Shown: positions 56,030 through 64,000 of the stretch, one piece after another
Position numbering within the stretch: the first letter of the stretch is position 1
Layout of the letters: each line of letters begins with the position of its first letter
Assembly: GCA_947034885.2 (NCBI GenBank)
Contig: OX344755.2
Span: forward strand, 4,776,501-4,840,500
Direction of reading: 5' to 3'
Source of the DNA: Thuidium tamariscinum
Lineage: Eukaryota > Streptophyta > Bryopsida > Hypnales > Thuidiaceae
Length of the DNA stretch: 64,000 nucleotides
Notes under the pieces: model-generated
The model's database searches: none
What the model saw: the letters and a program-made list of their open reading frames with translations, nothing else
Told to the model about the DNA's origin: nothing
Translations under genes and position numbers: made by a program

Positions 56030-56050
56030 ATGTCTAACAGAACAACCCTG
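56030..56050 (-). repeat. Right terminal inverted repeat of the giant hAT
   Basis: CAGAACAACCCTG is the exact complement of the left 13 bp, and ATGTC just inside pairs with GACAT. Further in are CGTCTAACACGACG and GACGTC-like words comparable with the left subterminal region. Confidence 0.95.
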
Positions 56051-56058
56051 ACGTATTG
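56051..56058. other. Target-site duplication, right copy (ACGTATTG)
   Basis: Identical to 22807-22814. It directly abuts the right terminus AACCCTG. Confidence 0.95.
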
Positions 56059-59000
56059 TGCTCGGCCTCCCACAGTAGATACTATCATATTGACAAAGTC
56101 AGGGCATGTGCATGTAGGGAATGTACCCATAGTAACTCGATATACATTTTTGATGGGCTCCACTCCAGTCTGCAGCACCATTATTGCACCAAGTCCAGGA
56201 AGAGGTACGAGGGTCACTCCTAGAATTTCCCCTCTAATATTTGAAGCACTTTCCCATTTGTTGCGTTGCTCTATAGTTGGAGGATTTGCAAGTCTTTTGA
56301 TAGTTCGGTTGTTCCTTACAGTAGGGTGCACATCTGCATTTGGTGGACATGGTTGGGTGAAAAAGATAGGCTCAAAAATCTTAGACATGGCAAAAAGTTC
56401 ACGTGGTGACAATGTAGGCAATTCTTGAAGCCGGAAGCCAGCATGTTGTAATAGTAAGGTTTCTTCACGATTCAAATTGGTCCCCGTTAGAATAGGCCAA
56501 AATTCAGGCAGCTCTGGCCTATCAATGACCCACTTCTTCTTTGTACCTTTCACGCATCGTTCAATGTCATCCCAACAAAACCAATAATCCACGAGCACCG
56601 GGCGCTTAGTTCCATACTCTTCTTTCCTTCCGCGATAAGTAGGAGCAGGGGTTCCTTTTCTACCCTTGGCAATCCTTGAGGTACACTTGATGTTTGATGT
56701 CCGTTGTTGAGCCCAGCATCTTGCATTTGATTTCTGGCTGATCCTTGCAATGTGCCACTTGGATGTGTCACAATCTGTTTCAAATGCTACCGTCACATAA
56801 TTGGAGGTAGTGACTTCATTGCGATTTCCAATGCCTTCCCTTGAATCTTCTGCAACCTTTGTAGACCTAGTTCGGACCCGGGGTTGCGAAAAGTTCACTT
56901 TGTCTGGTCTATGTGAATCCCCAGCATCACCAATAGGTACATCAAGCCTCCTCTTGGTGCTCCCAAAAATTTCTTCTCCTTCTAGATGAGGTACTCGAGT
57001 TCCCACACCATGTGCTTCTGGCAATGTATTCAATGCCTCAGCAATTTTTTTTGGACACCCACTGTGCCTAACCGCCCTCAATCTCAATTCTCCCTTTGAT
57101 GGTCCTGACCCACATGCATGTCCTCTAAGGTATGCTCGGTAGTTTGTCATTTGCATCCAAGCCCGAATACTGTCATCACAAGTGGCGTCAAATAAATTGT
57201 TTCCTTTTTTCCCCGACATTTGCAGCCACTTATTATGGATCGTTTCCGACAGATTACAAAAAGGCATGTTTGTCATCTCTTTTAAAGTAAGACCCTAAAA
57301 TTCCAACAACAGGCAGACATGAATCAAAATACAATTCACACTATTATTATACAAATTATATCTGAAATTCCTCTCTATACTTCTAAGAATTTCAGTATGG
57401 TTTAGGAGTTAGGGATTCAGGGTTACAAAGAAGAAACAAATAGTATTATATAAATTGCAGAATCTGAATGTTTCACTTGAGAAAAAAAATTGGAAATATA
57501 GTACCAGCAACTACTACTTTAATGGCAACCAATTTTGAACCTTGGAAAATTAACTAGGTTTGGGAATCCGTTGGATCCGACGGATTCTATATATGATATC
57601 ACTTTACAGTACAGTTAAAATACTAAATGATTGAAACTTCAAGCAATTAGCACTTCCATGAATGCCTTATTGAAAGATTCATCAAAAATATACTTATAGC
57701 TATTGGATGCAACAAGTGTCTCATTGATTCCCTACACTACTTCCTTTAATAAACCTTCTAATTCTGTACTATAAATTATCTTTAAGAAAAATTGAAATTA
57801 TTTGTATTCTAATTTTTTATTACAAAGACATTAAAAGTAAAAAGAATCATCTCTTCTATATAATTGAAGCGAACAATTGTCTAATTAAATCAGAATACAA
57901 AATATAAATTTCAAACCAAAATAAGATTCACATACCATTGTCATGAAGCCTCCCCACTGTAAATAACGAAAATGCCAAAATGCCAACCAATGCTCCAAGT
58001 GATGAAGTGACTCTTCCGTTGTAGCTCCAGATGATAACCACCATGACCGAATTGCAAGATAGTGCACCTCCGCTTCATCCAAAGTCTTGGATTCTTTGTA
58101 CTGCTTACATAGTGCAATGTGTTGATGTTGTAATCCTGCCTTGATGTGTTTCTGGGTGTGCTTCTGAAGAGAATTACTCCAATGCAGTAGGCATGTTCTC
58201 TCACGATTCTTCATAATGTCATTTGCGGAGCCACTACCATACACAATGCGAACTGCATTCCAATTGGCCATTGCGTTATCTGCCATAAATCCTTTAAAAT
58301 TTGGCTTAGCCACTCCGTGTTTCTCCATTAGAGCGTTCAGTGACCTCTAAAATTGTACTTGAATCTCTGTATCTTCTGATTGCATATCACACACTGCAAT
58401 GGTCATGACCTTCTTGTACTGAGAGCCGTACACGTGGCATGCCATGATGGTCCAGTCCTTCACGCGCTTTACGTGGTCAAACATCATCCACACATTCTGT
58501 AAATCACCTTCAGGTTGCATGCGCCTTACCAAGTCCACTCCACTTCCAGGCCCTTCAGTAAGCATTTTGAATACATAAACCTTCTCTTTGCCTTGGCCTG
58601 GGAAGACACTATCATGTATGAACTCGAACTTTGATTCCTTCTTCATAGTCATGATGTTGTCAATGACCCCTCCTTGGTTGTTTGAACGGAAAGAGGAGAT
58701 AATATTTCGTATACTAGGACTACTTAGCAACTGAAAGCGATCCATGACCTCTTCCATTTCTTCTCCCTTCAATATCTTCTTTTCTCCTTCTCTGTGGTGA
58801 AAAAGGTGGTTCGTAAGGAAGTCTTTGCTAGCGGATAAAGCTATGGCGGAGTTTGTAGCTGAAGGAGTTTTGGCAACTTGTTCTGCTATGAGTTCGGTAA
58901 TTTCTTTTGTAGAATCTCTATACATGCCTTTTGCTACTGGGTGAGTGGTTTCTTAGGTGAATAGCAGCCCTAGTCATATTTGGGTTATCACTATAGCAGT

Positions 59001-60094
59001 AGTAAATTCTAGCATCACAGGTGCTCAGGCATGTAGGTATTGCTTTGCAAACTTTACAAACTAGTTTGCAATCTTTTGGTGGAACGACTCCTACTGCAAA
59101 AGAAAGTATTGTAGAACCTATCCATTCTGTTTCATTTTTCTTAGAAGTCCTAGACAAGTACTCGCAGCTAGGGTTTTCACAAATAAGATGGCCAACACAG
59201 AATGACTTACGGAACTTCAAATGGTTCGAGTTGTGGATGTTTGTTGTCACTAGCTTGCACCACCTATGTCCGTCGTACCGCTTGTCCATTCCCTCTAAGT
59301 TCTTAGCTGCAGATGAAGAAGAAGAGGCCCGACACGACGGTAGTTCAAAGATGGCATCTCCGTTGTAAGTAGGTGGTAGAAACTCCACTTGGTGGTGCTT
59401 CACAGCATTCATATCTAATGTTGAGAGTTCATTTCTTGAACGGTGAAGACCAGAAAGTCCCTTCAAGCATTTCATTATACTAGTTATACTAGCCGCACTT
59501 GAATGACAAACTTGTTGTGAAAAGGTACGTTGCTCAGAAGTACTAGTGGAGGTGTTCTGTATAGAGTACGTAAGACTGATGTCATTGGACTCTTTCTTGA
59601 CGAAGGAAGGTTCCATGTCAGGAGTCAAGGAAAGAAACTCGCCTTCAGACTCACTAGATAGTTCAACAATAGTCCCTAACAACTCTACCTTTGCTTCAGT
59701 AGGCAATTCATTTCGTACTAATATAGGGAAGCATCCTACAGGAGTAGTAGGATTAGCACTCTCAGGTCCAGAAGATCTGTTCACTGTAGAATTATCAGAC
59801 TGGCGACTTGCTATCTCAGTGGACGAAGCTAACATGGACAAAGGGAGACCATAAGCCCTATAGTTCCCGAGACCTAGATACCAGCAATGCCCTTCATCAG
59901 AGAGACATTTTTGAAAGCGGGATTGACTAAAGTAATTCACCAGACTCAGAATAGAGCTCTTCTTCAACATAGATAGATGACTCTACAAACTTGAATCGAA
60001 CATGGAGCAAGTGGCTGAATACAGTAGCACGACCTTCTAGGTCTAAAGGAAAAACTAACGGAACCTGATGACCATCTACGCGAATGCTTGCCAT

Positions 60095-61012
60095 GTCGCT
60101 CACAATACACTATAAGATAGAAATGAAAGAAGAAATGGCTTGAGAGAGTGAAAAATAGACATATGGATTTATATAGGGTTCTCAAGGGTGCATTGATTAT
60201 TTGAATATGATGGCAGGTAGGAAAATATGGATTTAGAGTTGATGGATTAAGGGTACAGAAGCAATAAAGTTTAACAATAGTTTCTAATGTAAATATTACA
60301 TTACAATTAGTGAATACAAGGTTTGTACTACAATCATTACTTAGTGTAGTTGAATGTAGCGCCGTTAATTTTCCATGTACAAATTAGGTTTTCAATTATA
60401 GAATGATCTTATCTGTACTGAAGTCTAGGGAACTTAGATATTCTGGCATTGCATTCGTGGCGGTTGGCAGAATGATTATTACCCTGGCGACTCGATTGAA
60501 ACGGCTTCAAGTCTCCAACACATCTCATTCAATATCCAAATCTGTAATTCTACTGACATTGACGGCGCTGTCGCATGAAGTTGCCTCGGGCAGTGCCAAT
60601 TTCAAATTTCAAGAATTGTTGGCGTTGTCCCCTCAAGTTGCCTCGAGCAGTGTAAATTTCGAATATCAAGAATTGCCAGCGCTATCTCATCAAGTTGCCT
60701 CGGGCAGTGCAATTTTCAAATTTTGAGAAATGTCGGCGCCGGAATTGATATGTCATAAGACACGCGTGAAGTACAAAGGAGACGTAACGTAGAGGGTTAT
60801 ACAAGGGATTCTTGGAACACAAGAACTCATTTCATTGTCACCTTTGGAGGAGAGAGTTCATTTCTGTATAGAGCAGGAGTAACTACTTGTTCTACATGCT
60901 CATGAGTTTAGAATAATCAAGTGCACTTTCTAGCCTTTCAGAGCGAAGTAAGAGTCATAGGAAACACTCTTCTTTCCTCTATTCTTCTAGAAAAGCTTTG
61001 AGGAGAGCCAAG
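60095..61012. other. Divergent intergenic region of unit B
   Basis: It lies between the starts of transposase B and the ParB-methylase first exon, as 7862-12367 does in unit A without its inserted element. It includes a 57-bp tandem repeat (60568-60738, three units with AAGTTGCCTCGGGCAGTG and TTTCAAGAATTG). The 60920-61012 leader aligns with 12290-12367. Promoters for both genes are expected but not resolved. Confidence 0.5.
60568..60738. repeat. 57-bp tandem repeat, three units
   Basis: Units start GCGCTGTCGC, GCGTTGTCCC and GCGCTATCTC and carry AAGTTGCCTCGRGCAGTG. The open frame across them is a repeat shadow. Confidence 0.8.
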
Positions 61013-61207
61013 ATGACTCGTGCGAAGAAGACTGTGTCAAAGCGAGGTCATGGTCAGTCGAGTGAATCGTAGAGGTCTCATTCTATCGAGGGAGAGGGAC
61101 GCGACTATATGACAAGTGCTGAGGTCCAAAATGCTGATCCTATTCAAGAGTACCTGGAGGAGGCGCATGCCGAGGACGAGGGCAGAAGGTCACCGGAAAA
61201 GTCTAGT
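61013..61207 (+). pseudogene. First exon of the ParB-methylase gene, copy B
   Basis: ATG to a GTAAG donor is exactly 195 nt, the same length as the copy A exon 12368-12562. Both start MT-K/R-rich and both end in phase 0. A TAG interrupts codon 20 (after SSES). The rest of the gene lies beyond the window. The sequences have diverged strongly, yet length and phase are kept, which supports real coding history. Confidence 0.55.
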
Positions 61208-62823
61208 GTAAGTCAATTGCACACATCTTTCCAGTCTTTTGCGTTCCTAGTTGTTAGAGTTGCAAGCATTGAATCAATTCAATGAACAGCAGGTCTTAGG
61301 CTGCCAACATAGTTGTCATTAACAATTTGTTAATAAGAGCTATTGAAGGTGATGTAGTAGTAGTAAGTAGAAACAGAGGAGCCATTCTTTTGCATCATGT
61401 TTGAATGCCAACTATGAGAACATTGTCAGGACATTTCTTAGAGTATAAATGACAGAGGATTGAGGTAGAAATTGTAATCCATATGAACATTGAGCTCTGA
61501 TTGAGGCTTACAGTCGGAAGAGAAGTTTAGACATTCTATTGTAGAAATTAAAGAAATTTTCTGAGTACTATTTTCAAAGAGCTTAGAAATTTGTCTATAT
61601 TCATTGGAACCTACCGTAGAAATTGAGAGATTTCAATATCAGTGTAGGGTTCTGGATTGTAGATCTTACACTGGCTTTTGCAACCACGCAAGAGGGGCTC
61701 TAAAAAGGATATAAACACTCTGGAAAAGTTTATTCTCTCCTGTGATGGAGCTTCATGTGATTTTTTTTTTATTCTTGAATGTATGGTTGAAGAATAATAC
61801 TTCATTTGTTCCTAACTAAGTGTCTAGGTGTCTAATAATTTCCTTCAAAATTATAATAGGTGAAATAACTCTCAAACTACAAGTAATTATAAATAATGAT
61901 AAAATTTGAAATAATGTGAAATTCAATTATTCACTTTACATGAAGTAAGATACACTTCCAGAAACCATTTCAAAGACTTTATAAAAAGAGTAGTGCCATT
62001 TCTTTGGATTAGACTTAAAATCTTCAAAAATTTGCATAGATGCATTCTTAAGTGCCTATTATTGTGTATAGGAATTCTAGTCATGTTTGTCTTTGAAAAT
62101 TCATAACTAATTCAATAATGATAAAAAAAATATGAAACAACTTGTGTTGGATTCCTCATTCATTTCTCTTTTAGTGAAAAATATACTAAAAATATTTTAA
62201 GCTTAGGGAATATATGAAAAAGCCGGATCAGTCCAAAGGTGATTGGTTTGTACGCATTCCTGACTCATTCAAAATTAGATTTCGGATTTCAAATCCAGAA
62301 GAGCAAGTCTTTTATCCAAAATCAAGCATACTGAAATAGAAAATGCTATGTATGATTAAAATTCCTCAAGGAATGTTGGAAGAATTTCCGGCATAGTTTC
62401 TGAAATTCTGAAGAGCCTAAATACGCTCACCTACCGAACTGAATACCCTCACAAAAATCTTAAAGTATCCGGGAATAATCTTGGGCCACCCAATCGCGTG
62501 ACTTCAGTAGAATCTCAAAAGTCAACCAGTGCCAAAACTGTAGCTCAGCACCGGCTGGGGGAAGAGACACCTGCACGCGCCGCCACCTTTGTAGCGTGTC
62601 CCAGCTCATTCCCACCCTGCAACCACGAGAATCCGGCAATTAGGACTTTGAAAGTTACTTTTTCATTCAGATAGCGCTGGAATGGTGGCGGCTGGGATTG
62701 CGCACCTCTGCGCTCCAAGCCTTGCTTTCCAAAGTGCTTTATCTGACAAGAATCAACTGCCCCAACAAGTTCCACTTACTTGGCATTCAGTCCTCGCAAA
62801 GGTCTCATTCTGTCTTGCTACAG
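61208..62823. other. Intron or leader region, copy B
   Basis: It corresponds to 12563-14061 of unit A. I see no ORF, hairpin or motif array. The last 300 bp are more GC-rich. Confidence 0.4.
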
Positions 62824-62892
62824 ATGGCGCGCACTACGAGGAGCCGGGCGCGAGTTGGAGAGAATGTAGATGGGCCGGAGGTGCAGCAAGAG
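62824..62892 (+). other. Candidate alternative first exon of the ParB-methylase gene, copy B
   Basis: ATG plus 22 further codons (MARTTRSRARVGENVDGPEV...) to a GTAAG donor at 62893, phase 0. It is the counterpart of 14062-14145; TRSRAR is shared. Confidence 0.5.
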
Positions 62893-63179
62893 GTAAGATT
62901 TCCTCACCATCTCTTGTCTTCTGGAGCTCTGTTGACGTGGTGTTTAGGGGAACCATCATGAAGGCGCGCGTGACGTGCATTCCTGTGCACGGCGGGTGTT
63001 TAGCTGAGCCATGTGCACAGAGCTCGTTTACCTCAGCCGCCTGCACAAATGCGCAAGTTTAGCTCAGCCTAGTGCACGGCACGCGTGACGCGCATCTCTC
63101 CACCCGCTTGCCACACTCGTTAGATCTAGAAGACGCTTGCTCGATCTGCCCGTGACGCCGTAAAACTATGTGCGCGCGT

Positions 63180-63965
63180 GTTGCGCACTTGAATTTGACG
63201 TTGGAAACTCTTGTGGCGCTGCATTCCTTAACTCGTGGCTTGCGCCCTGGAATTCTTGACTTGCGCGTCTTGGAACTCATGGCACCCTGGAACTCGGCTC
63301 GTGGCGCGCGTCTCATGCACCCTCGAACTCGTAGCGTGGCGCGCGCCTTGGAACTCGTGGCACCCTGGAACTCGTAGCGTGGCGCGCGTCTCGTAGCGTG
63401 GCGCCCTGGAACTCATAGCGTGGCGCACGTCTTGGAACTCGGCTCATGGTGCACGTCACGCTGGAACTCGGCTCGTGGCACCCTCGTGCTCGTGGCGCGC
63501 GTCTTGGACCTCATGGCACCCTAGAACTTGTGGCGTGGCACGCGTCTTGGAACTCATGGCACCCTGGAACTCGTAGCGTGGCACGCGTCTTGGAACTCGG
63601 CTCGTGGCGCGCGTCACCTTGGAACTCGGCTCGTGGCACCCTGGAACTCGTAGCGTGGCGCACGTCGCGCTGGAACTCGGCTCGTGGCACCCTGGAACTC
63701 GTAGCGTGGCGCACGTCGCGCTGGAACTCGGCTCGTGGCACCCTAGTGCTCGTAGCACCCTGGAACTCAGCTCGTGGCGCGCGTCTTGGAACTCATGGCA
63801 CCTTGGAACTCGTAGCGTGGCGCGCGTCACGCTGGAACTCGGCTCGTGGCACCCTAGAACTCGTCTCATGGCACCCTGGAACTCGTAGCGTGGCGCGCGT
63901 CTCGTGGCACCCTGGAGCTCGTGGCGCGCCCGGAAGTGATTTCGCGCTGCGCCCTGGAGCTCGCG
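63180..63965. repeat. GC-rich minisatellite (GGAACTCGTAGCGTGGCGCG)
   Basis: More than 25 degenerate units of about 22-28 bp alternate CTGGAACTCGGCTCGTGGCA, CCCTGGAACTCGTAGCGTGG and CGCGCGTCTTGGAACTCATG. It lies in the intron after the alternative first exon of copy B. All reading frames here are repeat shadows. Confidence 0.85.
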
Positions 63966-64000
63966 GTGCGCCCAGAAGATACTGATTCTTGATTAGAATC

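Larger units (their letters stand above)
22815..56050 (+). mobile_element. Giant cargo-bearing hAT transposon, 33,236 bp
   Basis: Terminal inverted repeats: the first 13 bp (CAGGGTTGTTCTG) are identical at both ends, then three differences, then GACAT at both. Perfect 8-bp target duplications flank it. It lies in the SWIM-coding exon of transposase B, and removing it restores an exon of the same length as in copy A. Contents in order: a nested TG..CA element (22876-26789), a RING cargo gene (27425), a minus-strand paralogue (33295-31787), a minus-strand kinase (39867-38212), a second plus-strand paralogue (44405) and the hAT transposase (50395-53778). GC-rich motif arrays precede every gene and lie about 150-180 bp from each end. 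Without the nested element its length is about 29.3 kb, far above ordinary hAT elements of a few kb. The identical duplications and intact transposase and kinase frames suggest recent activity. Confidence 0.9.
22662..60094 (-). pseudogene. MULE-like transposase with WRKY-GCM1-like and SWIM zinc fingers, copy B, split by the giant hAT
   Basis: The segments are 60094-57936, 57294-56051 and 22814-22662. The intron at 57935-57295 matches the intron of copy A. Joining 57294-56051 to 22806-22662 gives 1,389 nt, exactly the exon 2 length of copy A, so the hAT insertion added only itself and the 8-bp duplication. The zinc site (RYDGHRWCKL, then CKVC), the DDE-like region (FMADNAM, CLLHW) and the SWIM start CTCPDF lie to the right of the hAT; the SWIM end NCKHLYYLY lies to its left. 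Lesions: TAG at 59927-59929 for Gln with a frameshift just downstream, a frameshift near 58940, TAG for Trp at 58347-58349, and the hAT itself. The protein would have mobilised unit B; it is dead here. Confidence 0.75.

Noticed and set aside
63168..63985. Long frames with repeated TLELGSWHPGTRSVA and the opposite-strand EFQGAMSSK patterns
   Set aside because: Translations of the 22-28 bp minisatellite. No coding evidence.
1..64000. CRISPR arrays, tRNA and rRNA genes
   Set aside because: The repeats present are degenerate minisatellites or motif arrays without regular spacers; no cloverleaf or rRNA core sequence was recognised.

Overview
The window is nuclear DNA of a eukaryote, most likely a land plant. 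It has spliceosomal introns with GT..AG borders and T-rich acceptors, a DUF659/hAT-C type hAT transposase, MULE-like SWIM proteins and AT-rich intergenic DNA full of minisatellites. Nothing in it reads as a conserved host gene, rRNA, tRNA or CRISPR array. I cannot name the species; a bryophyte, lycophyte or fern is a guess. Almost everything is mobile DNA, nested several layers deep.

Base layer: two head-to-tail copies of a composite unit. Each has a MULE-like transposase gene on the minus strand (WRKY-GCM1-like zinc site, DDE-like region, SWIM zinc finger) and, facing away from it on the plus strand, a many-exon gene with a ParB-like domain and an N6/N4 DNA-methyltransferase-like domain. Copy A runs from about 0.93 to 22.2 kb: transposase 7861-1444, methylase 12368-21247. 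Copy B runs from about 22.2 kb past the right edge: transposase 60094-57936, 57294-56051 and 22814-22662; methylase first exons at 61013 and 62824. Both transposases, the copy A methylase and the copy B methylase first exon are broken, mostly by TAG/TAA codons one transition away from Gln or Trp.

Second layer: a giant hAT transposon, 22815-56050 (33,236 bp), sits in the last exon of transposase B. It has perfect 13-bp terminal inverted repeats (CAGGGTTGTTCTG) and a perfect 8-bp target duplication (ACGTATTG). It carries an apparently intact 1,127-residue hAT transposase (50395-53778), an apparently intact protein kinase (39867-38212) and three paralogous cargo genes of an unrecognised family (27425, about 33295 on the minus strand, and 44405), one ending in a RING-H2 finger. 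Every gene in it is preceded by a GC-rich array of the motif ACCCGCGGTCGCCC just upstream of a TATA-like box. The same arrays lie near both ends. In all arrays the motif points towards the adjacent gene start or the adjacent transposon end. A smaller hAT-like insertion (3576-5923, filled with minisatellites) interrupts transposase A at another codon.

Third layer: a family with TG..CA ends and 5-bp target duplications but no visible LTRs, coding for one gag-like or plant-transposon-domain-like coiled-coil protein. It is present as 7922-11541 (intact ORF, TSD CCTAC), as 22876-26789 (ORF with two TAG codons, TSD ACGTC, 61 bp inside the left end of the giant hAT) and as a fragment at 1-924. Small hairpin elements centred on CTCGGATCCGAG sit in introns of the base-layer genes, and a 1.1-kb foldback lies inside the hAT.

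Most interesting: the giant cargo-bearing hAT with its directional promoter/terminus arrays, and the composite unit pairing a MULE-like transposase with a divergent ParB-methyltransferase gene.
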